Part shown: piece after piece, positions 15,023 through 21,721 of the stretch
Numbering within the stretch: the first letter of the stretch is position 1
Layout of the letters: every line of letters starts with the position of its first letter
Source of the DNA: CBDUEV01 sp965366365
Lineage (GTDB): Bacteria > Actinomycetota > Acidimicrobiia > Spongiisociales > JAENVV01
Direction: 5' to 3'
Length of the DNA: 24,197 bases
NCBI GenBank assembly: GCA_965366365.1
Contig: CBDUEV010000040.1
Coordinates: 1 to 24,197 of the forward strand
Program-made: the position numbers and the translations under genes
The notes under the pieces: model-generated
Databases searched by the model: none
Seen by the model: only the letters and a program-made list of their open reading frames with translations
Told to the model about the DNA's origin: nothing

Positions 15023-15616
15023 ATGTTGATCAAAGAACGAGGAAGGGCAGTTTCGTTGGGGGGCCTCGCTTGGTTGGCAGGTGTCTTTGTCTTGGAGTTG
15101 GCGTATGACTCGTCAAACATAGATGGTCTCCCAATCAGCTTCTCGATTCTGGCGTTGGTGGCCGGGGTGGCGGTTGGCTGGGGGTGTTGGAACTCCGCGT
15201 CGAGGCTTGAGAATCGGACCGGCAGGTTAGGGCTGAGGAGTGTTGGGATCTGCTCGCTCCTATTCGGAGTGGGCTTCGGATTGGATCTCCTCCCGGACAT
15301 GTTTCTCGCCTTCCTCCTTTCCTACACGATCGGACTGTTTCTCCTCCCGGTCGCCTTTCTTGTGTTGGGCATCGGGGTCGCACGGTCAATGGTGTACCCG
15401 GGATGGGCGAAGTGGCTTCCCTATGCAATGTTTGCAACCGCAGTCGTTACCTACGGGTTCCACGCGCTTGCCCGCGATGTGTGGGACCCGCCTGATGCTG
15501 TGTGGTTTGCTGCACTCGGTTTGGGGTGGTTCGTCCTCGGCATCGCCATCAGCTCATTTCGAGTTCCTGAAATACCGAAAGAGACAGAGGGCCAGCCCCT
15601 GGCCCCCGCCCGATAA
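15023..15616 (+). CDS. Six-helix membrane protein of unknown function
   Basis: The 197 aa contain about six membrane helices (near 11-30, 38-56, 74-92, 94-117, 132-150 and 162-180), short loops and a charged, proline-rich cytosolic-looking tail. No transporter motif or catalytic residue stands out, and I do not recognise the family. The ATG at 15023 is supported by the TAGATT box 6 nt upstream. The gene stands alone; its downstream neighbour is convergent. It lies in the less densely packed accessory patch of the window. Confidence 0.75.
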   Translation: MLIKERGRAVSLGGLAWLAGVFVLELAYDSSNIDGLPISFSILALVAGVAVGWGCWNSASRLENRTGRLGLRSVGICSLLFGVGFGLDLLPDMFLAFLLSYTIGLFLLPVAFLVLGIGVARSMVYPGWAKWLPYAMFATAVVTYGFHALARDVWDPPDAVWFAALGLGWFVLGIAISSFRVPEIPKETEGQPLAPAR

Positions 15617-15674
15617 CCGGCAATCTCGCGCACGAGTCGGAGATCGACTCGGCACTGTCGGTGAGGAGAACGCT

Positions 15675-15710
15675 CCCGATGGCGTCGTTGGTCGATGCTC
15701 ATCCATCGGG
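15675..15710. repeat. Inverted repeat between convergent genes
   Basis: Perfect 8-bp arms CCCGATGG/CCATCGGG (15675-15682 and 15703-15710) with a 20-nt loop lie between the converging genes ending at 15616 and 15757. It could slow transcription from either side, but it lacks T-runs. Confidence 0.3.
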
Positions 15711-15756
15711 CGGTTCGGCCCTCTCTGACGCCAGACTCTCGACCCGCGTCTTCGCC

Positions 15757-16056
15757 CTACCTCGAGCCGAAGCTCTGAGGGCGTGCCAGTCGTACGACGA
15801 GTCCGTGGATAGCCACTCCGAGACCCCAGCCGAGCAGAGCCCAGGCCGACCACCATGCCGACCATTCTCCGGTGAGGTTGGCCGCCACGTTGGTGGCGAG
15901 ATTCACCAGGAAGATGATGACCATCGAAACCGCGAACACGCTTGCATGGAGGTGGAAGGCTCGACGTTGCCGCACGTGCAACTGAGTGTCGTCCGGGCGC
16001 TGATCGCCCGTTGTCCTGGCCGCCGTTGGTGATTGGTTTGGTTTGGTTGTCGGCAT
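15757..16056 (-). CDS. 2TM-domain membrane protein
   Basis: The 99-aa protein has a hydrophilic N-terminus and two membrane helices (about 38-60 and 66-90) joined by a short loop containing EWSAWW; this is the 2TM-domain layout with an aromatic/histidine entry (RRAFHLHASVF). The frame is open further to 16104, but that part would run through the operator, and the ATG at 16056 has an AAAGGGG ribosome site. The upstream region carries two strong palindromes and a promoter, so the gene is probably tightly repressed. In other bacteria 2TM domains occur alone or fused to sensors or regulators; here no regulator gene is adjacent. Function is unknown. Confidence 0.75.
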   Translation of the reverse strand: MPTTKPNQSPTAARTTGDQRPDDTQLHVRQRRAFHLHASVFAVSMVIIFLVNLATNVAANLTGEWSAWWSAWALLGWGLGVAIHGLVVRLARPQSFGSR

Positions 16057-16075
16057 GAATGCCCCTTTCGTCGAT

Positions 16076-16090
16076 TCGTACTTAGTACGA
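16076..16090. promoter_or_regulatory. Operator palindrome, downstream copy
   Basis: TCGTACT-T-AGTACGA is a perfect 15-bp inverted repeat with 7-bp arms. It lies about 20 nt before the 2TM gene start, just downstream of the expected transcription start. Its centre is 37 bp from that of the second copy at 16113-16127. Confidence 0.8.
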
Positions 16091-16105
16091 ATAGCTACGA
16101 GCACA

Positions 16106-16135
16106 ACCCTACCCGTACTAAGTACGACCAGTCAA
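16106..16135 (-). promoter_or_regulatory. Promoter of the 2TM-domain gene
   Basis: On the minus strand, TTGACT (16135-16130) and TAGGGT (16111-16106) are 18 nt apart, and the palindrome at 16113-16127 fills the spacer between them. A repressor bound there would block RNA polymerase. Confidence 0.6.
16113..16127. promoter_or_regulatory. Operator palindrome, promoter-spacer copy
   Basis: CCGTACT-A-AGTACGA matches the other copy with one mismatch in the arms (6 of 7 pairs). Size and symmetry are those of a TetR-like dimer site, but the regulator is not in the window. Confidence 0.75.
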
Positions 16136-16219
16136 GCCGTTTCGTGAAGGGAGCGAGGAGCGGGTTCGATCGCACCGCCACCACTCAGCCGTGCGGGATG
16201 GTCGGATGCGTGGACAGGT

Positions 16220-16250
16220 CCCAACCGTTCGGGTGCCGTGACGGTTTGGG
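16220..16250. repeat. Imperfect inverted repeat in the divergent intergenic region
   Basis: CCCAACCGT (16220-16228) faces ACGGTTTGGG (16241-16250), a 9-bp stem with one bulged base and a 12-nt loop. It lies upstream of the methyltransferase gene and could be a regulatory site; no role can be assigned. Confidence 0.3.
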
Positions 16251-16288
16251 AAGAAATGGACGTGCGGGCACGTTTGTTCCCGTGCGTC

Positions 16289-16294
16289 TAGGTT
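16289..16294 (+). promoter_or_regulatory. -10 box of the leaderless methyltransferase gene
   Basis: TAGGTT ends 7 nt before the GTG at 16302, the spacing expected for a leaderless transcript. There is no ribosome site in front of the GTG. Confidence 0.55.
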
Positions 16295-16301
16295 TCCTGG
16301 T

Positions 16302-17075
16302 GTGAAGGAGCTTCCCGAACACGTAGCCGTCAACCGCGATCACTGGGACTCTGCGGCCGATCAATGGGTGGGGATGGGCGAGCGTGCCTGGGCCACCCGG
16401 ACTCCTACCTGGGGTATTTGGGGGACAGCTGACCTGGACCTGCTGCCGGCCGACATGACGGGTATGGACGCTATCGAACTCGGCTGCGGAACCGCGTACG
16501 TGTCGGCGTGGATGGCGTGGCGAGGAGCGCGAGTGGTCGGCATAGACAACTCCGAGAGACAACTGGAGACTGCCCGTCGGCTCGCAACCGAGCATGGAGT
16601 GGAGCTCGAATTGGTTCACGGGAACGCCGAGACCGTGCCGTACCCCGACGCCTCGTTCGACTTCGCGGTCTCCGAGTACGGGGCGGCACTGTGGGCCGAC
16701 CCGTCGGCGTGGTTGCCAGAGGCGTGGCGTCTCTTGCGCCCAGGCGGAGCGCTCGCCTTCTTGACCAACCATCCGCTGTCGCAGGTGTGCAGCCCGCTCG
16801 ATGGCTCACTGCCGATAACCGAACGGCTCGAACGGCCCTACTTCGGCATGTACCGCTTCGATTGGCGAGAGGCCGTCGACGATCCCGGTGGCATCGAGTT
16901 CAATATGCCCCTGTCGGATTGGTTCCACCTGCTGGTCGACACTGGTTTCGCGGTGGAGGACTTCATCGAAGTGCGAGCCCCTCACCGGGGGAGTGAGGTG
17001 CGCGACTACGTGACAGCCGATTGGGCCAATCAGTGGCCTGCCGAAATGGCGTGGATCGCTCGCAAACCTTCATGA
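16302..17075 (+). CDS. Class I SAM-dependent methyltransferase (Methyltransf_11 type)
   Basis: The 257-aa cytoplasmic protein has the Rossmann methyltransferase core: motif I AIELGCGTAYVSAW near 57-70, the acidic end of strand 2 in VVGIDNSERQ, motif II/III NAETVPYPDASFDFAVSEY near 107-125, and LRPGGALAFLTNH for motif IV. The N-terminus (NRDHWDSAADQWVGMGERAWA) and the long C-terminal part (MYRFDWREAVDDPGGIEF, split at WREAVDD) resemble a common actinobacterial group of small-molecule methyltransferases. The substrate is unknown. The GTG at 16302 is the first start in the frame and is preceded by a leaderless-type -10 box. It is alone on its strand, with tRNA-Arg behind it. Confidence 0.9.
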   Translation: MKELPEHVAVNRDHWDSAADQWVGMGERAWATRTPTWGIWGTADLDLLPADMTGMDAIELGCGTAYVSAWMAWRGARVVGIDNSERQLETARRLATEHGVELELVHGNAETVPYPDASFDFAVSEYGAALWADPSAWLPEAWRLLRPGGALAFLTNHPLSQVCSPLDGSLPITERLERPYFGMYRFDWREAVDDPGGIEFNMPLSDWFHLLVDTGFAVEDFIEVRAPHRGSEVRDYVTADWANQWPAEMAWIARKPS

Positions 17076-17100
17076 CGACCGTGATCGACGCGGCGTTGGC

Positions 17101-17112
17101 GGACTTCGACGT
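17101..17112 (+). repeat. Direct repeat copy related to the second hairpin
   Basis: GGACTTCGACGT occurs here and again at 17162-17173, where it forms the left arm of a hairpin. The copy here lacks the matching right arm. Confidence 0.6.
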
Positions 17113-17135
17113 GGGGTTGTGCCGTGACGCGAAGC

Positions 17136-17158
17136 GGCAGTTCGCGGAGCGAACTGCC
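17136..17158. repeat. Strong hairpin, 10-bp perfect stem
   Basis: GGCAGTTCGC (17136-17145) and GCGAACTGCC (17149-17158) form a perfect 10-bp stem with a 3-nt GGA loop, in the noncoding gap between the methyltransferase stop and the 3' end of tRNA-Arg. Confidence 0.8.
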
Positions 17159-17162
17159 AACG

Positions 17163-17183
17163 GACTTCGACGTAGTCGAAGTC
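17163..17183. repeat. Strong hairpin, 9-bp perfect stem
   Basis: GACTTCGAC and GTCGAAGTC form a perfect 9-bp stem with a 3-nt GTA loop, 4 nt after the tRNA-Arg 3' end (minus strand). It could help end or process the tRNA transcript; no T-run follows. Confidence 0.8.
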
Positions 17184-17187
17184 TGCG

Positions 17188-17261
17188 CACACCCGGAGGG
17201 ACTCGAACCCCCAACCTCCTGATCCGTAATCAGACGCTCTATCCAATTGAGCTACGGGTGC
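17188..17261 (-). tRNA. tRNA-Arg (anticodon ACG)
   Basis: The minus strand folds as a full cloverleaf of 74 nt: acceptor GCACCCG/CGGGTGT, D arm GCTC...GAGC, anticodon stem TCTGA/TCAGG with loop TTACGGA (anticodon ACG, reading CGU and, after A34-to-I editing, CGC/CGA), and T arm GGGGG-TTCGAGT-CCCTC. The first acceptor pair is a G1-U72 wobble. The 3' CCA is not encoded. A good promoter candidate sits just upstream. Confidence 0.96.
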
Positions 17262-17273
17262 GTGTGTGGCCAT

Positions 17274-17302
17274 ACGGTAGCGGAGTTTCTGGAACAGGAA
17301 AA
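17274..17302 (-). promoter_or_regulatory. Candidate promoter of tRNA-Arg
   Basis: TTTTCC (17302-17297) and TACCGT (17279-17274) are 17 nt apart on the minus strand and would start transcription a few bases before the tRNA. Confidence 0.4.
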
Positions 17303-17384
17303 CCCGGCATGGGGCAGCAGACGGCGCTCTCGGAGAACTCCTAGCATCGACGCCAAGCAAGCAAAGAGGTGGCGAATCGAGCTC

Positions 17385-18425
17385 TTGAATCTCTTCGACT
17401 ACGAGAAGGCGGCCACCGGACGGATGGAGACTCCGCACTTCGAGTATTACGCGGGAGGATCGGCCGACAATCTGACCTTGCGTGACAACCGGGCCGCCTT
17501 CGAGCGCCTGCGGCTGCTCCCGCGAGTACTGCGGGATGTCTCCCGCGTCGATCTGTCCACCGCCGTCCTGGGGCGTACCGAGGCGATGCCGGTGCTCATC
17601 GCCCCAACCGCCATGGCCCGGCTCGCTCATGATGCCGGTGAGTTGGCCGTCGCCCGGGCTGCCCGCGCGGCAGGGATCACTCAGGTGTTGAGCAGTCTCT
17701 CCACCTACTCGATCGAGGATGTGGGTGAAATCGGGGGCAACTCGTGGTTTCAGCTCTATGTCTACCGCGATCGAAGTATCACCGAGCACCTGGTGGCCCG
17801 TGCGGAGGAGGCGGGCTTTCGAGCGATCGTGTTGACGGTGGACGTCCCGGTGACCGGCCTCCGCGAGAATCTCCACCGGGTCGGCTTCGACCCTTCCGGG
17901 CTGGTGATGAGCAACTTCGTCGAAGTCAACCGGGATCGCCAGGAAGGTGGATTCTTCGATTATGCCGCCGAGAATTTCGATCCCTCGTTGACGTGGGCCG
18001 ACGTCGAGTGGCTCGGCTCCATCTGTTCGCTTCCGATCGTGGTCAAGGGGGTGCTGCACCCCGATGACGCTCGCCGGGCTGTCGACGCCGGAGCAGGCGC
18101 CATCATCGTTTCGAATCATGGCGGCCGGCAACTCGACTCTGCCGTGGCCACCATCGACGCGCTTCCCGGTGTTGCGGCCGCCGTGGACGGGCGGTGCGAA
18201 GTCTTGATGGATGGAGGAGTGCGGCGGGGCACCGACGTCGTGAAAGCCTTGGCGCTCGGAGCCAGAGCCGTTCTGGTGGGGCGCCCCATCCTGTGGGGGT
18301 TGGCGGTTGACGGAGAGGCCGGCGTGGCGGACGTCTTGGAGATTCTCCGCAGCGAGACTGCCAACGCCCTCGCTCTCTGCGGCGCCGCCTCCACTTCTGC
18401 CGTTCCCGACGATCTCGTCATCTAG
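17385..18425 (+). CDS. FMN-dependent alpha-hydroxy-acid dehydrogenase/oxidase
   Basis: This (beta/alpha)8 flavoenzyme of the lactate dehydrogenase (LldD), glycolate oxidase and mandelate dehydrogenase family oxidises an L-2-hydroxy acid to the 2-oxo acid. Typical residues are seen at Y21/Y22 (EYYAGGSADN), the FMN-contacting PTAMA (74-78), QLYVYRD (123-129), TVDVPVTGLRENLHR, K221 (VVKGV), and the catalytic pair H245 and R248 in SNHGGRQLD, followed by the phosphate site DGGVRRGTDVVKAL and GRPILWGL. The frame is open from 17247 but would overlap the tRNA; the TTG at 17385 follows AAAGAGGTGG and starts the usual NLFDYE N-terminus, giving 346 aa. It has no membrane helix. The substrate, and the choice between oxidase and dehydrogenase activity, cannot be decided from sequence alone. 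Confidence 0.9.
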   Translation: MNLFDYEKAATGRMETPHFEYYAGGSADNLTLRDNRAAFERLRLLPRVLRDVSRVDLSTAVLGRTEAMPVLIAPTAMARLAHDAGELAVARAARAAGITQVLSSLSTYSIEDVGEIGGNSWFQLYVYRDRSITEHLVARAEEAGFRAIVLTVDVPVTGLRENLHRVGFDPSGLVMSNFVEVNRDRQEGGFFDYAAENFDPSLTWADVEWLGSICSLPIVVKGVLHPDDARRAVDAGAGAIIVSNHGGRQLDSAVATIDALPGVAAAVDGRCEVLMDGGVRRGTDVVKALALGARAVLVGRPILWGLAVDGEAGVADVLEILRSETANALALCGAASTSAVPDDLVI

Positions 18426-18430
18426 ACGCA

Positions 18431-18460
18431 AAACGGCGGACACGTGTGCGTCCGCCGTTT
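18431..18460. terminator. Bidirectional hairpin terminator
   Basis: Perfect 11-bp arms (AAACGGCGGAC at 18431-18441, GTCCGCCGTTT at 18450-18460) with an 8-nt loop lie 5 nt after the dehydrogenase stop and 25 nt beyond the 3' end of tRNA-Ser. The A/T ends give short T-tracts on both strands, so it can serve both convergent units. Confidence 0.7.
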
Positions 18461-18483
18461 CGACCCGTGGGTTGCCCTGGGTT

Positions 18484-18578
<95 letters not shown>

Positions 18579-18633
18579 GTGTATCGGTGGCAGGATAGCT
18601 GGCGGGTGAGTGGTCGAGGCCGAGATGCTTCCG

Positions 18634-19458
18634 TCAGGCAGCGATCAATGCCGTACCGACCACGGCCGCTCCCACTCCGACAAGCTGCAGCCTCCGGAAG
18701 CGTTCGCCCAGCACGATCCGAGCCAGAGCGATCGTACCGATCGGGTAGAGGTTGGTGACCACGGCCACGGTGGAGAGATCGCCCACTCGGGCCGCCAGTA
18801 CGAAGGCGATGTTGGCGGCCATGTCGATCACGCCGGCGCCAAGTGCCACGGACGCGCTCACGACCTTCCCCGAACCCGCCCCGGCCGCCAACATCAGCCC
18901 GGCCATCAGCACCAGGTTCACGAGCCGCGCAGACACCAGCGGCCACAACCCGGCCGTCTCCGCCGCCTGGGAGATGGCGACGAAGAACACGCCGAACCCC
19001 GCCCCCGCCCCGGCGGCTTCGATCACAGTCCGGCCACTGCGGCGGCCCCCCTGGCCAGGTTCCCAGGTGATGATCGGGATGGAAGCCACGGCCAGCACCG
19101 ATCCGATCACCGCCAGCTGCGGTGGCCGCTCTCCGGAAGCGAGACCGAAGGCAAACGGAACGACGGAAGCCACTACGGCGCTCACGGGAGCGGCCACGCC
19201 GATCGGCCCTCGCCCCAGTGCCGAGTAGAGCAGCACCAGGCCGATCCCTCCGCCTATGCCGGCGAGGGCGCCGGCGCCGAAGTCCGACGCAGTGGGAGAT
19301 CCCCCGATCGCCAGAGAACCGACCAGCGCCACGACGAGCCCGGCTAGCGAGGCGACCAGGGTGACCTTGGCAGCAGGGGAGCGACGGGCCTCCCAGCCCC
19401 CCACGAAGTCACTGATGCCGAAGGTGGCGGCCGAGATCAAGGACAGAAGGACCGGCAT
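18634..19458 (-). CDS. DMT-superfamily (EamA-type) transporter
   Basis: This is an inner-membrane carrier of the drug/metabolite transporter superfamily. The 274 aa are hydrophobic throughout, with about ten helices in two five-helix halves; the N-terminal half starts MPVLLSLISAATFGISDFVGG and ends near SIPIITWEP, and the second half ends LYPIGTIALARIVLGERFRRLQ (split at LARIVLGE) followed by a final helix, both typical EamA repeat ends. The ATG at 19458 is 3 nt after the manC stop, so it belongs to the crotonase-manC-DMT operon. The substrate is unknown; the operon context does not point to one. tRNA-Ser lies downstream in the same direction. Confidence 0.88.
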   Translation of the reverse strand: MPVLLSLISAATFGISDFVGGWEARRSPAAKVTLVASLAGLVVALVGSLAIGGSPTASDFGAGALAGIGGGIGLVLLYSALGRGPIGVAAPVSAVVASVVPFAFGLASGERPPQLAVIGSVLAVASIPIITWEPGQGGRRSGRTVIEAAGAGAGFGVFFVAISQAAETAGLWPLVSARLVNLVLMAGLMLAAGAGSGKVVSASVALGAGVIDMAANIAFVLAARVGDLSTVAVVTNLYPIGTIALARIVLGERFRRLQLVGVGAAVVGTALIAA

Positions 19459-19461
19459 GGG

Positions 19462-20499
19462 TTAGCGGAGTTCAGGTGGGAGCCCGGCTACCACCTGTTT
19501 GATGTCCTCTGTGCGGTCCTTGTGAACGGCGACGATGGCTTCGGGCGTCTCCACGATCACGACGTCGTCGAGACCGATGGTCACGATGAGTCGGCCCTCG
19601 GAGCGCACGTATGAGTTGGTTGTGTCGACCGTCACAACATCTCCCGCGACGACGTTTCCGGCCGAGTCCTCATCTCCGATGTGCAGGAGCGTGCCCCATG
19701 TTCCGACGTCGTTCCAGCCTACGTCCAGGGGCAACACGGCACCTCGGGTGGTGTGTTCCATCACGGCGTAGTCGATGGACTCGGATGGGCAGCTCTCCCA
19801 GGCAGTGGCTTCCAGCGCGAGGATCTCGCCCTCGCCCTGTAGGGCGTCCGCCACGGCAGAGGCGATGTCCGGGCGGTATTTCTGCAGTTCGGCCAGGTAC
19901 GCCTTCGCCTTGAACACGAACATCCCCGAGTTCCAGAGATATCCCCTGTCCAGGTAGTCGGCGGCCGTGGCCGCGTCGGGCTTCTCGTGGAAACCATCGA
20001 TGAGGCTGGCGTTGGAGCCGTGGATCTCTTCCCCGCGGTGAATGTACCCGAATCCCGTGGCGGGCCGGTCGGGAACCACGCCGAAGGTGACGAGGCGTCC
20101 GGACTCCGAGAGTCGGGCCGCCTCACCGATCGCCGACTGAAATGCCTCCACGTCGGCAACGAGATGATCGGAGGCGAGCACGGCGACGGTGGGATCGTCG
20201 TCGAGGAGCAGCGCGGCGTGACAAGCGGCGGCAATCGCCGGCGCGGTGTTCTTACCGGAAGGCTCGGTGATGAGCAGCGGCGAGCGATCCCCGATCTGTT
20301 CCTGGACGAGATCCACATGACGGGTGCTGCACACCACGATCGGCCGGCCCAAGCCCTGGAGTCCGTCCAGGCGCCCCACGGTGGCCTGGATAAGGGTTTG
20401 CGTGCCGATGAGACGGTGGAATTGCTTGGGATGGTTCTCGGTGGAGACCGGCCAGAGCCGCGTTCCGGCTCCGCCCGACAGAATGACGGGGACGAGCAT
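19462..20499 (-). CDS. manC: Mannose-1-phosphate guanylyltransferase (GDP-mannose pyrophosphorylase)
   Basis: The enzyme makes GDP-mannose from GTP and mannose-1-phosphate (EC 2.7.7.13) for cell-envelope glycans or glycolipids. The 345 aa start with the nucleotidyltransferase signature ILSGGAGTRLWPVS (6-19), followed by PKQFHRL, EPSGKNTAPAIA, ASDHLV, FGYIHRG, FHEKP, and YLWNSGMFVFK, all hallmark motifs. The GWNDVGTW motif is present near residue 260. It ends after the sugar-nucleotide beta-helix region and has no C-terminal phosphomannose isomerase domain, so it is the single-function type. The ATG at 20499 lies 2 nt after the crotonase stop, and the DMT transporter begins 3 nt after its own stop. 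Confidence 0.93.
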   Translation of the reverse strand: MLVPVILSGGAGTRLWPVSTENHPKQFHRLIGTQTLIQATVGRLDGLQGLGRPIVVCSTRHVDLVQEQIGDRSPLLITEPSGKNTAPAIAAACHAALLLDDDPTVAVLASDHLVADVEAFQSAIGEAARLSESGRLVTFGVVPDRPATGFGYIHRGEEIHGSNASLIDGFHEKPDAATAADYLDRGYLWNSGMFVFKAKAYLAELQKYRPDIASAVADALQGEGEILALEATAWESCPSESIDYAVMEHTTRGAVLPLDVGWNDVGTWGTLLHIGDEDSAGNVVAGDVVTVDTTNSYVRSEGRLIVTIGLDDVVIVETPEAIVAVHKDRTEDIKQVVAGLPPELR

Positions 20500-20501
20500 C
20501 G

Positions 20502-21320
20502 CTATTCGCCGGTGTAGCGGGGAGGGCGTTTTTCGACGAATGCGGCCATGGCCTCCCCCAGGTCGTTCGATCGGAGGAAGGACGTGTTGTAGAGAGCCAC
20601 GTAGTCCAATGCCTCGTCGACGCTCATGTCCTCACCCTTTCTGAGCACATGCTTCACGCCCTGCACGACCAATGGCGAGTTCTCTGCGATCTCGCCGGCC
20701 ATGTCGAAAGCAGCCTTGAGCAAGGTCTCGCGGTCGGGGTACACGTCGTTGACCAGGCCCATCTTCTCCGCCCGGGCAGCGTCGATGTCCTTGCCGGTGT
20801 AGGCCAACTCGGCGACATGACCGGCGGAGATCACCCGGGGCAACCTCTGCAGGGTGCCCACGTCTGCCACGATGGCGATCTTGGTTTCTCGGACGGAGAA
20901 GAGCGCATCGGCTGAGGCCAGCCGGATATCCGCGGCCGTGATCAGGTCGATGCCGCCCCCCAGGCAATAGCCGTGAATGGCCGCAATGACCGGTTTTGGG
21001 CACTGCGCCACCGAGGTCATGGTCCACTGCATTTCCCGAATCAGCGCCAGTTGGGCCTTCGCCTGGGCGGCTGGGGACCCACCCGACGCGCCGAACTCTC
21101 CTGCGAATGCCATGAGATCCAGGCCGGTGGTGAAGGAGGGGCCGCGACCCGCCACCACCACGACGCGAATGTCGTCGTCTTCGTTGACCACGGCCATCGC
21201 CTTGGGCAGGTCTTGCCAGAAGGCCTTGCCCATGGCGTTGTGTTTGTCCGGCCGATCCAGCCACACGGTGGCCACGGGACCTTCGGTTTCCAGCGTGATG
21301 ACGTCTGAAGAGAAATCCAT
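20502..21320 (-). CDS. Crotonase, delta3,5-delta2,4-dienoyl-CoA isomerase-like
   Basis: This enoyl-CoA hydratase/isomerase superfamily enzyme acts on fatty-acyl-CoA. In 272 aa it shows SFTTGLDLM (oxyanion hole, 62-70), IHGYCLGGGIDLITAADIR (115-133) and ETKIAIVADVGTLQRLPRVI (145-164). The acidic triad of dienoyl-CoA isomerase is present as D125, E145 and D153 with the same 20- and 8-residue spacing as in the rat enzyme (D176, E196, D204), and ADVGTLQRLP is nearly identical to that subgroup. This would place it in the beta-oxidation of odd-position unsaturated fatty acids. The ATG at 21320 is 6 nt after a TAGGCT box, so it is probably leaderless and first in its operon with manC. Confidence 0.88.
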   Translation of the reverse strand: MDFSSDVITLETEGPVATVWLDRPDKHNAMGKAFWQDLPKAMAVVNEDDDIRVVVVAGRGPSFTTGLDLMAFAGEFGASGGSPAAQAKAQLALIREMQWTMTSVAQCPKPVIAAIHGYCLGGGIDLITAADIRLASADALFSVRETKIAIVADVGTLQRLPRVISAGHVAELAYTGKDIDAARAEKMGLVNDVYPDRETLLKAAFDMAGEIAENSPLVVQGVKHVLRKGEDMSVDEALDYVALYNTSFLRSNDLGEAMAAFVEKRPPRYTGE

Positions 21321-21326
21321 GGAGCC

Positions 21327-21332
21327 AGCCTA
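21327..21332 (-). promoter_or_regulatory. -10 box of the crotonase-manC-DMT operon (leaderless)
   Basis: TAGGCT on the minus strand ends 6 nt before the ATG at 21320. No ribosome site is seen in the short gap. The spacing equals that of the other leaderless candidates in this window. Confidence 0.55.
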
Positions 21333-21413
21333 GATCGCCGCCGATGGTCCGGAACCATTGACGCTGCTTGACGCCCGAGACCTGGTTCTCTCGAGGGCTG
21401 CCGACCGTCCCGA

Positions 21414-21632
21414 CTACTTGATGGCGAAGGCGATCTTCATGTTGGCGTGGTACTGCGTGACCTTGCCATCCTTCACCCTGGCCGTCATGGATTGCACCTC
21501 TACACCGGTGATGCCCTGAATCGATTCAGAGGCCTTGGCAACCCCGCGCGATACGGCATCTTCGAAGCTCTCGTCGGAGATTCCGATGACTTCGATGACC
21601 TTGACGACGCCCTTTTCGATGAAGTCCGACAC
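21414..21632 (-). CDS. Dodecin-like protein lacking the flavin-stacking Trp
   Basis: Dodecins are small proteins that form hollow dodecamers, usually storing flavin. The 72 aa match the fold: VVKVIEVIGISDESFEDAV (9-27), the helix SRGVAKASESI, then VEVQSMTARVKDGKVTQYH (split at ARVKDG) and a final strand KIAFAI. In flavin-binding dodecins a Trp stands before FEVQS; here the motif reads ITGVEVQS, with Gly43 and Val44 in place of Trp-Phe. It is therefore closer to the Trp-less dodecins such as SecE2-type proteins, and classical flavin stacking is unlikely. The start is GTG at 21632-21630 with a GGAAGGAAA ribosome site. The gene lies alone between two minus-strand operons. Confidence 0.88.
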   Translation of the reverse strand: MSDFIEKGVVKVIEVIGISDESFEDAVSRGVAKASESIQGITGVEVQSMTARVKDGKVTQYHANMKIAFAIK

Positions 21633-21721
21633 AGTGAGTTTCCTTCCGAGGGAGTGACTGCTGACCCCCGCAGGCTAGTTACCCGGTCGCCGACCCGGCC
21701 GAAAAAGCGGCTTTGGTCCGT

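Noticed and set aside
13450..15633. Integron gene-cassette array with attC sites
   Set aside because: Small genes and border motifs suggested it, but no GTTRRRY/RYYYAAC site pairs, no integrase, and genes in both orientations.
13577..17261. Genomic island integrated at tRNA-Arg
   Set aside because: I found no integrase gene and no second copy of the tRNA 3' end to the left that would mark an attachment site.
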